A stretch of 64,000 nt of DNA from CAVYXA01 sp963846775 (GTDB lineage Bacteria; Verrucomicrobiota; Verrucomicrobiia; Chthoniobacterales; UBA10450), in NCBI GenBank assembly GCA_963846775.1, contig CAWJXB010000003.1, positions 1-64,000 of the forward strand. The letters are read 5' to 3'. Of the stretch, positions 54,501 through 60,876 are shown piece by piece (position 1 is the stretch's first letter; each line of letters starts with the position of its first letter). The notes beneath the pieces were generated by a model. That model was not told where the DNA came from. It did no database searches and worked only from the letters and a program-made list of their open reading frames with translations. A program made the translations under genes and the position numbers.

Positions 54501-54820
54501 GCGGCGGTTGGACTTGGTACACGGGCGCGGCGGCTTGGACCTATCGCGTCTGGCTCGAAGAAATTCTGGGATTCCGACGCCGCGGCGACACTCTCACGAT
54601 CGACCCGGTCATTCCGAAAGATTGGCCTGACTTCCGTCTAAAATATCGTTTCCAAGACACCATCTATCGCATCACAGTGGAGAATCCTGACCACTGTTCC
54701 AGAGGCGTCACCTTTGTGGAATTAGACGGAGTCGTGGCTGCCGACAAAATCGTGACCTTGCGTGACGACGCGCTGCTCCACGAAGTGCGTGTTGTCCTGG
54801 GAACTAAACCGCCGGCGTGA
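45581..54820 (+). CDS. ndvB: cyclic beta-1,2-glucan synthase (GT84-GH94)
   Basis: A 3079-residue membrane enzyme that makes cyclic beta-1,2-glucan from UDP-glucose. N-terminal helices (about 50-110), then more membrane segments around 565-630. The GT84 domain has FVITLDADTQLL (about residue 776) and WWKRQHRWIRGDW (about 924). A glycoamylase-like domain follows (YFDDFVGPQTSWLPPDN, about 1160). The C-terminal GH94 phosphorylase-like part, which sets chain length, holds GTGDWNDGLNRVG (about 2752) and PPGVRENGGQYTHAATW (about 2900). NdvB is usually about 2800 residues. Product is osmotic/periplasmic glucan. A possible -10 (TATACC) lies 26 bp upstream of the start. Confidence 0.95.
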   Translation: MRFWRKKDDRVLVVGIFQRSEIGRAVLKNLHRAGFRRAAVIYASSTGRLRVGQPGISVAGVAITALALSVAVGAIIFWERGIVTKYGPVGLALVLITFMLVGALAGWLLVRLRERHVGAASLARCTSTILPGETVVLSEVKPIESSRVLGILRDVEAEAPVTFAFHAPAPFRFKPSARPLGHELPSSDRLAENAERLAHDLPVNLEVKPRGLSFLNRLGETERALEWANTSLTVSTEVHHAFTLSAEWLLDNAYVLREQVTDLRESLPQKQYGDLPLIASGPETGLPRVYQLASEIVAESGGALELEFIRGFLLAFQATAPLNIAELWALPLMLRLQLLESLRTIAIQVEQQQSQSEEADFWANRLITALRHGSARPLRIMEELVERYPEPTPHFASELIAHLYDEEAALPIVSGWLEHSLRAPLLEVIQQEHRRQAVQQTALANLINSCRRITQVQWREVLQSISWAENKLASDPAAVYAHMDFETRDRCRSAVEEISRWSKCSEQKTIEAALALAKAADNEVARHVGYYLIDAGRPELERATNARVPLAEFSRRWLRAHATGAYLGSIFLLTTAMVAAPLLFLAGSMHWLWHWLFAFLLLVPASELAVLAVNYFVTLLLLPQVLPKMSFEKEGIPDDCRTLVVVPTLLTTPKAIQNELDRLEIRYLGNTDANLRFSLLSDFADAPQESMPEDEEYIDIVVRGIEELNRRHGAGRFFLFHRGRTWSESEQRWIGWERKRGKLEQLNRFLVGESAPELEGFLWTGDRAQLEGIRFVITLDADTQLLRDTARRLVETLAHPLNRARLSPDGRRVIRGYTIIQPSVTASLPSARATWFSRIFADQRGIDPYTRAVSDVYQDLFGEGNYHGKGIYELRTFHQLLSQRFPPAQLLSHDLLEGSYVRVGLATDIELLDVFPGSYVEWWKRQHRWIRGDWQIIDWLKPCVPTGDGRVEPNLLSAFNRWKIFDNLRRSLVPPATALLLLVGWLFTPAPLLWSGLIAGLMLWPVLNSILSILFHPPPPGTRFWREPRDRLIRSVFAFIFMADYAGMALDAIARVAFRRMTSHRLMLEWETAQDARRRAKNQQRQFVLGRLWIPAVCALLFAVAAWRGPTALVAMGPFLLLSALFPVAVMVIDRPAKSWRGGILTANDRRFLRMTARRTWRYFDDFVGPQTSWLPPDNVQEMPVREVFMRTSPTNVGLWMLATVAANDFGYITIDDLVARNLGTLETVTRLERFEGHLFNWYNLKTLEPLRPRYVSTVDSGNLIASLWAFKSSCDELAARPLLDAAALRGIADTLGVLRQTAVTLNRTGDPPALDRLAELTTGEAANLQEVIVCLRAAQQPAQDLLQQFHGEETEPPVYWARQISNQVAAWNGVIDKYLRPVEMLMALPAQLMSLGEVAHESRREALAATFSLRNIAVEGISGLVSLLAFQERREEHEIPPDVREWLDLLVTEVEHSRRSASDQLAQLDELISRSHQLESGMPLRFLYDDERRLFAIGYQVAERRLDNSFYDLLASEARLTSFLAIARGEVPVEHWWALSRPFGSAYGRLPLLSWSGTMFEYLMPILFTRMHENSLLDRACQDAVRCQIAYAEQNSVPWGVSESAFSALDRHNVYQYRAFGVPALALKRGQGEELVIAPYAAALALGVQPAAAVKNLRKLATLADSTLLGGYGYYEAIDYSRRTEPGGAAGIMIHCYMVHHHGMSLLAYDNALHNNVIRRRFHSDPRVAATEPLLHEHIPEQILPTTREVHEERPLLRAPEVGPAVVAQTPDISSPRIHLLSNGRCSVTVTNSGAGALRWLDFDVTRWHADRTCDVPGTACYIRDLESGTIWSNTHQPVRSPERRYTWSFTPDKAEFRRRSGPCETITEIAVAAEDDAEIRRVTLVNTSPKPCRLELTSYLELALAPHRTDRAHPAFNKLFIETEWLPHCEALVARRRLRALDDQPIWAAHLIVAEPSSLVGKRLHELAEHIMVGERSTFIDSIEFETDRAQFLGRGRTLENPEAITRSLTNSVGAVLDPIFSLRRRIIILPNERLQFALVTVVAPSREAVIALAERYSQFYTCGRAFESAWTHSQLEMRRLHIRPADAQTFQQLATLIVFPHAQLRPTPARLGRRSEGQRALWRLGISGDLPIVVVMIGHLRDIEVVRESLTAHTFWNLRGLKVDLVFVSEESPSYDEPLTAHLRQMTEAQAHLTGVDQPGGVYLRSATKISKEELIALQAAARIVLVAARGTLRQQLAATIPVAAKPRLLAPGRQFHEEPSAPLAFMELEYFNGLGGFTEDGKEFVIYLGPDRQTPLPWINIMANPKFGAFVSESGTECVWGRNSQNDRLTPWFNDPISDPPGTAIYIRDDDLGVVWSPTPQPIREKDAYRARHGQGYTSFEHNSHAIEQRLLTFVPVNNSGGLPVRLQRLRLRNNSSRRRKLTVTSYTALVLGSDPEETGMHIVTKWDLQSQSLFARNSYNPEFCECVTFATSIPAPASLTGDRAAFIGRNRSLRNPAAMEHERLSGDIGAGLDPCAAVQVVVEIEPKATVEVTFLLGQADDEEKARELVTRFRDPANVEAAFQETKRWWDRILGTIEVETPELSTNLLLNRWLLYQVLSCRLWGRSALYQSSGAYGFRDQLQDVMALVHAAPNLARNHILRAAARQFVEGDVQHWWHAESGAGVRTRISDDLLWLPFVTAHYVHTTGDAAILDQTVPFLEAKPLEEQQTESLSIPVVSHTEGSLLEHCRRAITRSANAGPHGLPLIGTGDWNDGLNRVGLGGKGESVWLAWFEICALKDFAELLTLRELSEEAQACRTRAAELAKTIEAQAWDGEWYRRAYFDDGTPLGSSECSEARIDSIPQSWAAISGEGNLDRVEIALRSLEENLVREADKMILLFTPPFDKTAADIGYIKGYPPGVRENGGQYTHAATWVPMAFARVGDGDKAVRLLRMLNPIEHARDDEDRERYKVEPYVMAGDVYSLAGHVGRGGWTWYTGAAAWTYRVWLEEILGFRRRGDTLTIDPVIPKDWPDFRLKYRFQDTIYRITVENPDHCSRGVTFVELDGVVAADKIVTLRDDALLHEVRVVLGTKPPA

Positions 54821-54946
54821 GGATTATCCGCTGGCGCGGCGGCGCTCCCAGGCGTTTTATCCACGGTCGCGCACCGCGCGACCTTTCGCGGTGGTCCAAA
54901 TTTGAGCGACGGCGGCCGCTGCGAGCGCTTGCTCTCCTCAACCTTG

Positions 54947-55939
54947 TTAGTGCTTTGCCGCCTCCATTAGAAAAACAGTATGAGTCGATGGTGAAGGTCG
55001 CAGCGCCGCAGCGTCCGTCACCACAATCGTCGTTCCCGGAGAGACGATGTCGTAAACCTTCTCCGCGAACGCCCGCGGGATGCTAACGCGCCGAGCAATA
55101 TCGTTGAGGGAGGTGGTTCCTTCCGTTCGAATCGCCATCCAGCGATGAGCGGGACGCTCCGGTAAGATCACACTCGGCTTGTCGGCAACGCCTTCCAGCA
55201 TGGTGAATGCGTGCCCGCCGAGCCGCTGCCGGGGATTGTCGATCTTGAACGCGGCGCGACCGATCGGCACTCCGTTGCGATAGACGTAAACCGTCTTATC
55301 TGCGCCGCTCGCCAGTATCGTGACCGGCCCTTCTGCGCTTCGGTCCGGATTCCATTCGAACTCTCCCGCAAGCGGGCGCGAAATATCCATGTTTGCGTCG
55401 CCCGAGCTCAAAAAAATCCCCGGATTCAACCCAATGGTCGGCTCAGTCCGTTTCTCGCCGGTAACGATGACGGTCGTGCCTCGCGTGGTGACCGAGTAAA
55501 GCTTTTTCGCAAATTCTCGCGGCAGCCGGATACAACCGTGACTGGCCGGATAACCGGGCAGATCTCCACCGTGCATGGCCACGCCCGTCCAGGTAAGCCG
55601 CTGCATGAATGGCATCGGGGCGTGATGATATTTGTTTGAGAAATGTATGACCTCTTTTTCCAGAATGGTGAACACACCGCTCGGCGTGCTGCGTCCTTTG
55701 GTTCCACTGCTGATGCTTGAGTAGGCGATGCGAATACCGTTGCGATAGGCGCTCAGCGTTTGATCGGGCAAACTAATAATCAGAACCAAAGGCCCCCTTG
55801 GCGCGAGTTCCGGCTCCCAAAAAAATCTTCCCGGCGGCAACGCGCCAACATGCCGATCGGCGGCAAGGTTCACTGCTGTGAATGTCGCCAGGAAAATTAA
55901 GCCGGCCAGCCTAACGATTCGCGAGAAGCGCCTGATCAT
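54947..55939 (-). CDS. L,D-transpeptidase (YkuD/ErfK family)
   Basis: A 330-residue exported protein. Signal peptide (LAGLIFLATFTAVNLAA), then a YkuD domain with VLIISLPDQTLSAYRNGIR, AMHGGDLPGYPASHGCIRLP (catalytic His and Cys). A second, repeat-like half (PVTILASGADKTVYVYRNG) repeats the first strand pattern but lacks the HG-SHGC active site. It makes 3-3 peptide cross-links or attaches proteins to peptidoglycan. It overlaps the upstream HhH gene by 29 bp. Confidence 0.88.
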   Translation of the reverse strand: MIRRFSRIVRLAGLIFLATFTAVNLAADRHVGALPPGRFFWEPELAPRGPLVLIISLPDQTLSAYRNGIRIAYSSISSGTKGRSTPSGVFTILEKEVIHFSNKYHHAPMPFMQRLTWTGVAMHGGDLPGYPASHGCIRLPREFAKKLYSVTTRGTTVIVTGEKRTEPTIGLNPGIFLSSGDANMDISRPLAGEFEWNPDRSAEGPVTILASGADKTVYVYRNGVPIGRAAFKIDNPRQRLGGHAFTMLEGVADKPSVILPERPAHRWMAIRTEGTTSLNDIARRVSIPRAFAEKVYDIVSPGTTIVVTDAAALRPSPSTHTVFLMEAAKH

Positions 55940-56840
55940 AATATTTCTCGCACTCGGCTTCGCGTCCGGCCACGATGCGTTGCCCTTGCAAACGACCGAA
56001 CTCGGATGTGATCACCGTGAACCGGTTTTCTGTCGGGCCGTCGTCGCAAAAGAGAACGACCCAATCGCGCGTCTTATCCAGTTCATGTGCGCGCGCAGTG
56101 TTTGAAAACAGCGCCGTGTAATGGCGCCCGTCTCGGGTGGTGTGCAGAATCGGCAGCCACGATTCGCCTTCCGGGTTAAAGCGACGTGGTGCGATTTGCG
56201 CCAGCTTGCCGGCAGCTGCTTTGTCGCGATACTCAAGATCGACATCGAGCAGCTCGGAGACCGGAGGAACGCGTGGCGGAGGCGACACGGTTGTCCTTCG
56301 GCGAATGCGACCAAGACGTTGGGCCAGCGAATCGCGAATGCCGGACAGCCGTTTCGCGCCGATGCCGGGATATTTCTGGACCCGGCCATCGTGCGCCGCG
56401 GTTTCGAGCTCTTCGAGCGTTTCGATGCCGAGATCGTCGTGAAAGCGTCGCGCGAATTTTCCTCCGATACCCGGCACAGAGGCAAGGACGGCGATGGCCT
56501 CGCTTTCGCCGCGGAGACGATCCAGCATGGCGAGTCGGCCATGAAGCAGAATGTCGCGAATCGAGCGCGCAATGTTTGGCCCCACGCCGGAAATTTCTTC
56601 GAGTCCTTCAATTCCCTCGCGCTTGAAAATGTCAGCCACAGAATGGGGCAAACGCCGCAGTGCATTGGCCGCGTTGCGATATGCCTGAACACGAAACCGG
56701 TTCGCGCCCTGCCTGGTGAAAATATTCGCCACCTCATCGAACCGCCCGGCGATGTCGATGTTCGGACTCGTGTTCGCGTTTCGAATAATTCGCAATGAGC
56801 CTGGATGAGTTTCTTGTCTGAAATCAGAGCTTAGCTTCAT
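55911..56840 (-). CDS. PolX-like helix-hairpin-helix protein lacking the polymerase domain
   Basis: A 309-residue protein. Residues about 28-190 match the N-terminal 8-kDa/HhH part of family X DNA polymerases (FRVQAYRNAANALRRLP; ISGVGPNIARSIRDIL; VPGIGGKFARRFHDDLGI; YPGIGAKRLSGIRDSL). The palm and PHP domains of bacterial PolX are absent; instead a C-terminal ~100-residue domain follows with WLPILHTTRDGRHYTALFSN and WVVLFCDDG. It probably binds gapped or structured DNA. First of two overlapping genes with the L,D-transpeptidase. Confidence 0.8.
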   Translation of the reverse strand: MKLSSDFRQETHPGSLRIIRNANTSPNIDIAGRFDEVANIFTRQGANRFRVQAYRNAANALRRLPHSVADIFKREGIEGLEEISGVGPNIARSIRDILLHGRLAMLDRLRGESEAIAVLASVPGIGGKFARRFHDDLGIETLEELETAAHDGRVQKYPGIGAKRLSGIRDSLAQRLGRIRRRTTVSPPPRVPPVSELLDVDLEYRDKAAAGKLAQIAPRRFNPEGESWLPILHTTRDGRHYTALFSNTARAHELDKTRDWVVLFCDDGPTENRFTVITSEFGRLQGQRIVAGREAECEKYYDQALLANR

Positions 56841-56962
56841 GCCGTGTTTATTGGCTCGGTCGAGTCGGCTGTCGATTCACTGTTATTTGCATCGTTAGAT
56901 TGTCGGCACCAGCGAATGCGCGAAAAAGGATGCGAACGCGTTATGAGCCCAGGGCGAAGCGC

Positions 56963-57979
56963 TCATATTTTTGGAACACGTTGCGTTCTGGCCGGCACGA
57001 CAAGCACGGGGCATTCGGCATGTTGCACGACCCGCTCGGCTATGCTCCCTATCAAAGCATGCTGAACGCCGCTGCGACCATGGGTCGAAATTGCGATAAG
57101 ATCTATGTCACGTTTTCGACTGCGCGCGCAGATATGATCGACGGGCGAACCGATCGAAACTTCGGTCTCGCAGCTTACGTTGACTGGGATGTGAATACTT
57201 CTGAATTCCTTCATCTGGTTTTCAACTGCTATCTCATCAGCCTTCAAAACTACTGCGAGAGCGCCTGACACGCGGTTTTGCGCGACAAACTCGGTGTTCA
57301 GGTCGATTGAATGAAGCAAACGCACGGCGGCGTTAAATTTTTTGGCGAGAAACACGCCGTAATTCACAGCTGCTACGGAGCAATCCGAGAAATCGACCGG
57401 GATAAGGATATTGTGCAACGTGAGACGCATCCGTCGCGCAAGTCCGAGCACTCCCTTGAAACGCTGCCCGCGCGGAATTAGCACCGGACAGGGCGCATGC
57501 TGGACTACACGTTGGGCGGTACTGCCGAGCAAAACTTTTTTCAATCCGCTGTACCCGCGCGATCCCAAAATAATGAGGTCAGCGTCAATTTCGCGAGCGA
57601 GCTTGCAGATTTCCTCAAATGGCCGGCCTGAAAAAATATGACACTGCTCCGGCGCAAATTTCACTCGGTGCTTGCGTTCGATGTCCGTGATTCGGTCCTG
57701 GAGGTAGGAAATGCCGTCCTGGTAATTACCCATTATGTTGCCGGCACGTTCGATGGCCATCGCTTCATGGTGAGACCGGATGTGAACCGGATGTACAACA
57801 GCGCCGAATTGCTCGGCCACCACAATTGCGTAATCCAGCACTCGAAAAGATTCCGACGAGAAATCGATTGGCACCACGATGGTGCTGATTTGGATCGTGG
57901 ACGTTGAATTGCCGGCCGAACCCGTGGCAGCGACATCCTTCTCGCCTGTGGTTCGGTTTTCGATCATCGTATCTGTCAT
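56963..57979 (-). CDS. tandem universal stress protein
   Basis: A 338-residue double USP. Domain 1: IVVPIDFSSESFRVLDYA and GSRGYSGLKKVLLGSTAQRV. Domain 2: ILIPVDFSDCSVAAVNYG and STHGRSGVQHALIGSIAERV, both with ATP-binding glycines. Paralogue of 43009-44022. A CAA element lies 70 bp upstream. It appears monocistronic; the next gene downstream starts 123 bp away. Confidence 0.93.
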   Translation of the reverse strand: MTDTMIENRTTGEKDVAATGSAGNSTSTIQISTIVVPIDFSSESFRVLDYAIVVAEQFGAVVHPVHIRSHHEAMAIERAGNIMGNYQDGISYLQDRITDIERKHRVKFAPEQCHIFSGRPFEEICKLAREIDADLIILGSRGYSGLKKVLLGSTAQRVVQHAPCPVLIPRGQRFKGVLGLARRMRLTLHNILIPVDFSDCSVAAVNYGVFLAKKFNAAVRLLHSIDLNTEFVAQNRVSGALAVVLKADEIAVENQMKEFRSIHIPVNVSCETEVSIGSPVDHICARSRKRDIDLIAISTHGRSGVQHALIGSIAERVVQHAECPVLVVPARTQRVPKI

Positions 57980-58023
57980 CAGGGCACATTAAGTCGGGAA
58001 AAAGTTTTCAGGCTCATCATTGC

Positions 58024-58049
58024 TTGCTAAACAGGACGCATTTTTTGCG
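58024..58049 (-). promoter_or_regulatory. 21-bp-spaced CAA element (copy G, tandem USP)
   Basis: Minus strand: CGCAAAAAATGC at 1-12 and TTTAGCAAGCA at 19-29; 21-bp spacing, 70 bp before the ATG at 57979. Confidence 0.65.
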
Positions 58050-58117
58050 GCTGCTGAACGATCGAAGCCTCTAGCGGTGGCGGTGCGCCTTTTCGATGAC
58101 GTAATCGAAGGGGAAAG

Positions 58118-58363
58118 CAAACCCAGGCGGCGTTTCAGCGCCACGTCGATAACTCAGTTTCCAAAACGATCAACCTGCCGGAGGACGCCACGCCTAACGA
58201 CATCGCATGTGTTTACCGGCGGGCATGGGAGCTTGGCCTAAAAGGGATCACCATCTACCGCTACGGCAGCAAGTCGCAGCAGGTGCTCGAACTAGGCGTC
58301 GGCGAAGAACCGCAGCATTATGATTACGCCAGCCGCTGTGACCCGGGCGAATGCTGCGTGTAG
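58118..58363 (+). pseudogene. nrdJ: C-terminal remnant of a class II (B12-dependent) ribonucleotide reductase
   Basis: An 81-codon stretch without start codon that reads QAAFQRHVDNSVSKTINLPE, then GLKGITIYRYGSKSQQVLEL and CDPGECC before a TAG. This is the conserved C-terminal part of adenosylcobalamin-dependent ribonucleotide reductase (barrel end plus redox-Cys tail). The other ~700 residues are not present. It is a decayed gene fragment wedged between a tandem USP and the small gene at 58420. An nrdJ relative (nrdZ) is a dormancy-regulon gene in mycobacteria. Confidence 0.8.
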
Positions 58364-58419
58364 AACCCGGAGTGGCACTTCCGTGCCGTCCGGTTGGCGC
58401 CGCGCGCAGACCTGCCAGA

Positions 58420-58684
58420 TCACGCCGGCAGCAAGACAGACAGTGTCACTTCGCTGTCCACGGTTTGTTGAAAAACGCTTTCAACAACCGCTCCGATTTT
58501 CGATCCATCTCGATCTACGATCCAGCATTGCTGGCGTTGCTCGAACGGGCCGCGCGCCATGATCTTGAGCAACACGCCGCCTTCCTCGGTAACGGGGTTG
58601 TCGAGCACTTCGGTGCAGATCGCCTCGGTCTGTACCAAAGCTGGTAAGCAACGTCAGCTTGTCGTCGATTTGTGGTTTTTTCAT
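58420..58684 (-). pseudogene. small unknown protein interrupted by a frameshift
   Basis: The start MKKPQIDDKLTLL (ATG at 58684) and the continuation ALVQTEAICTEVLDNPVTEE ... VVESVFQQTVDSEVTLSVLL lie in two frames joined by one base near 58640-58650 (TTGCTTACCAGC). Together they give about 87 residues with no recognised family. Coding character of the second part is good. Sequence error or recent decay. Confidence 0.45.
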
Positions 58685-58716
58685 ATAAATGCGGGGTTGC
58701 CTAACTGGCCTTGACG

Positions 58717-59151
58717 TCAGGGAAGGAGTTTATCCTTCCGCAAAGGAGATGCCGCCTTGTGAATCTTTACTTGCCCGCGCAGCCGCCGCGCGTAGTCCTG
58801 CAACTGCCGTCGTGCGGCCTTAAAGGCATCGCGGATCGCAACGTAGACATCCTTGTGTTGTGGATTTGCTTCAAGATGCTTCTCCCATTCCTGCTCGTCG
58901 CTGCGTTGCATCGCCCCGCGTAAACTCGGCTCGTTGCGGACGACGATTTCGCCCCGTGGCACGCCCAGCTCAACACGGACGTGGACCTGTCCTCCCGCCA
59001 TGTGATGGCGGTGCGGGACCTCGATGATCACGCGGCAACTTGTGATGCGCTTGTAAAACTCGTCGAGTTTTTCGGCTTCTTCCTGGACTCGCGCCGCTAC
59101 CGCGTCGGACGGCGACATGTTACGAAATGTGATTTGTACTGGCAGAATCAT
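58717..59151 (-). CDS. ribosome hibernation factor-like protein (HPF/RaiA family)
   Basis: A 144-residue protein with the beta-alpha-beta-beta-beta-alpha layout of HPF/YfiA: VQITFRNMSPSDAVAARVQE, EKLDEFYKRITSCRVIIEVP, QVHVRVELGVPRGEIVV, VYVAIRDAFKAARRQLQDY. It would sit in the 30S decoding region of idle ribosomes. ATG at 59151 has GAAGGAGACAC before it. It follows the peptidoglycan-binding gene by 51 bp. The short form lacks the long HPF C-terminal dimer domain. Confidence 0.85.
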   Translation of the reverse strand: MILPVQITFRNMSPSDAVAARVQEEAEKLDEFYKRITSCRVIIEVPHRHHMAGGQVHVRVELGVPRGEIVVRNEPSLRGAMQRSDEQEWEKHLEANPQHKDVYVAIRDAFKAARRQLQDYARRLRGQVKIHKAASPLRKDKLLP

Positions 59152-59202
59152 ATTGTGTCTCCTTCTTCTTCGCCGGCTCCTTCACCAGCAAGGTCGGGCT
59201 TG

Positions 59203-60003
59203 CTATTGCGTGAATCCCATGGAAGCCAACGTTCGAGCATCGATTCCCCCTGTCGTGGGCAGGCCATGGTCGTATTGGTATTTTTCGATCGCCTCCTGAG
59301 TAGCCGGTCCTAATACGCCGTCGATCGCGCCCTGGTAATAACCAAGCTGTTGCAAAATACCTTGCACATCGGCAACTACTTGGTCCGGAGGTAAACCGTT
59401 GTAGCCGTAGATCGGACCATCGTAGGCATAATATGAATAGTAGGGATCGTACCCCCGCGCGGGGAACCACCAACCATCTTCCCAGCCCCAGTAGCCGCCA
59501 TCGAAAAACACAATCGCTGCACAATGGTGTCGCCACCAGTCATGGTCATGATGATGACTCCTATGCTCGCGGTGTTCTTCATTGGCTTGGGCAGAGTTGT
59601 CACGTTTGCCCGCCCAATTGCGCAATTTAGCCGTCGTCTGGGAATCGAGTCTGCTTTTGCCTGTCCGATTACTGTGCGACCAGCCGCCCAGATGTTGAGT
59701 AGGCTGTTTGCCCATTGTGACGTTCGGTCGCGCGGATTTCCCTGTTGCAGGTGGCCGAGCAATTCCGGCTCTTGGAAAGGTACCGTGAGGCCTCCCGGCG
59801 AAGTGTTCCGCACCTACTCCTGGAGAACGCGGCGCCGTTGCTGTATAGACGCGTCCTCCCCCACCTGCATGTGCAGCGCCTGCACTCCCGGCATATCCGC
59901 CCCCATGCCCGCCGCCCCCGCCCCCATGACCAGCGCCGAAAGCAGAATTAATGATAAAGAAAACGACTGTCGCAGCAGTGCTTGCGATTAGTGATTTTTT
60001 CAT
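59203..60003 (-). CDS. exported Gly/His-rich protein with C-terminal peptidoglycan-binding domain
   Basis: A 266-residue secreted protein. Signal peptide MKKSLIASTAATVVFFIINS, then a Gly/His-rich run (GHGGGGGGHGGG), a basic low-complexity middle, a His-rich patch (EHREHRSHHHDHDWWRHH), a Tyr-rich segment and a PG_binding_1 domain at the end (VQGILQQLGYYQGAIDGVLG ... ATQEAIEKYQ). It probably coats the cell wall; the His patch could bind metal. A CAA element is 69 bp upstream. Confidence 0.8.
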   Translation of the reverse strand: MKKSLIASTAATVVFFIINSAFGAGHGGGGGGHGGGYAGSAGAAHAGGGGRVYTATAPRSPGVGAEHFAGRPHGTFPRAGIARPPATGKSARPNVTMGKQPTQHLGGWSHSNRTGKSRLDSQTTAKLRNWAGKRDNSAQANEEHREHRSHHHDHDWWRHHCAAIVFFDGGYWGWEDGWWFPARGYDPYYSYYAYDGPIYGYNGLPPDQVVADVQGILQQLGYYQGAIDGVLGPATQEAIEKYQYDHGLPTTGGIDARTLASMGFTQ

Positions 60004-60046
60004 GGAACTAAATTGAGCCATCGCCATTAGCATCGCTCGGCATCTC

Positions 60047-60072
60047 TTGCTAAAGGCGAACCTTTTCTTGCG
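60047..60072 (-). promoter_or_regulatory. 21-bp-spaced CAA element (copy H)
   Basis: Minus strand: CGCAAGAAAAGG at 1-12 and TTTAGCAAGAGATG at 19-32, then CCGAGCG; 21-bp spacing, 69 bp before the ATG at 60003. Confidence 0.65.
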
Positions 60073-60120
60073 AAGCATCTTTGCACCGTGAAGGCTTTGA
60101 AGCCAGCGCTGCAATGATTT

Positions 60121-60681
60121 TCATTCTGTCGTTCCGGCGCCGGCTGACTTGTCGGTATCGACATCCAGCTCCTGATCCAGGTAGGGCGATTGCAGCACGA
60201 CTGGGGGCAGCTTTTCGCCATGCGCATGCATGGATAACATTTTTTGCCGGGCCGCCTGAAGACGTTTCATCATCACTTCGCTAATGCGCTTGTGTAGTTC
60301 GAAGCCTAACGAGTGATCCTGTTCACAATATTCGCGGAGGATTGTTCCCGCAAAATAAATCACCTTGGTCGGCTCAATCGCCCGCGCCGTGAAATGCCAC
60401 CGGTACGGCGGCAGCATCCATGACCAGCCCAGCAAATCTCCTGGGCCGATTGTTTGGATCACCACCGGCTCGCCATATTCCTTGCCGGATTCGAGAACGA
60501 CCTTGCCCTTCTCGATCAGATAAAAAAGCTGCGCCTTCTCGCCTTCGCGAAAGATCACTTCGCCAGCTTTGAACCGCGCCGGTAGTGCACAATCGGCCAG
60601 CAGCGCCAGTTGCGTGCGATTCAATCCGCGCAGAAACGGATGTTCCCTTAGACGCTTCGCCATCGGGTCGGTTGCCGCCAT
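60121..60681 (-). CDS. cyclic-nucleotide-binding-domain protein without DNA-binding domain (second copy)
   Basis: A 186-residue paralogue of 34095-34622: FKAGEVIFREGEKAQLFYLI, TIGPGDLLGWSWMLPPYRWH, YCEQDHSLGFELHKRISEVM, LQAARQKMLSMHAHG, plus an extra acidic tail. No winged helix. It probably reports a ligand or redox state to an unknown partner. It directly follows the small basic protein gene. Confidence 0.8.
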   Translation of the reverse strand: MAATDPMAKRLREHPFLRGLNRTQLALLADCALPARFKAGEVIFREGEKAQLFYLIEKGKVVLESGKEYGEPVVIQTIGPGDLLGWSWMLPPYRWHFTARAIEPTKVIYFAGTILREYCEQDHSLGFELHKRISEVMMKRLQAARQKMLSMHAHGEKLPPVVLQSPYLDQELDVDTDKSAGAGTTE

Positions 60682-60876
60682 TTAGCCTCTCCTTTCTCTT
60701 TCATCGAGCGACTCTTCGACGATCAGCGCCTCATCGTCGTTCATGCCGCCAGGAAATTCGACGGCAATGCGCCGGCTTATGTCGATCGGTGGAGGCAGAG
60801 GTTTGCCAATACGCCGACTTTTCGGAGACCGCCGGCGATTCTTTTTTCCAGATGACTTGGTTTTTATCGGGCTCAT
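60682..60876 (-). CDS. small basic hypothetical protein
   Basis: A 64-residue protein: Lys/Arg-rich N-terminus (MSPIKTKSSGKKNRRRSPKS) and an acidic end (FPGGMNDDEALIVEESLDER). No family known. Its ATG overlaps the stop of the small membrane protein upstream (ATGA), and it ends one base before the cNMP gene. Confidence 0.5.
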   Translation of the reverse strand: MSPIKTKSSGKKNRRRSPKSRRIGKPLPPPIDISRRIAVEFPGGMNDDEALIVEESLDERERRG

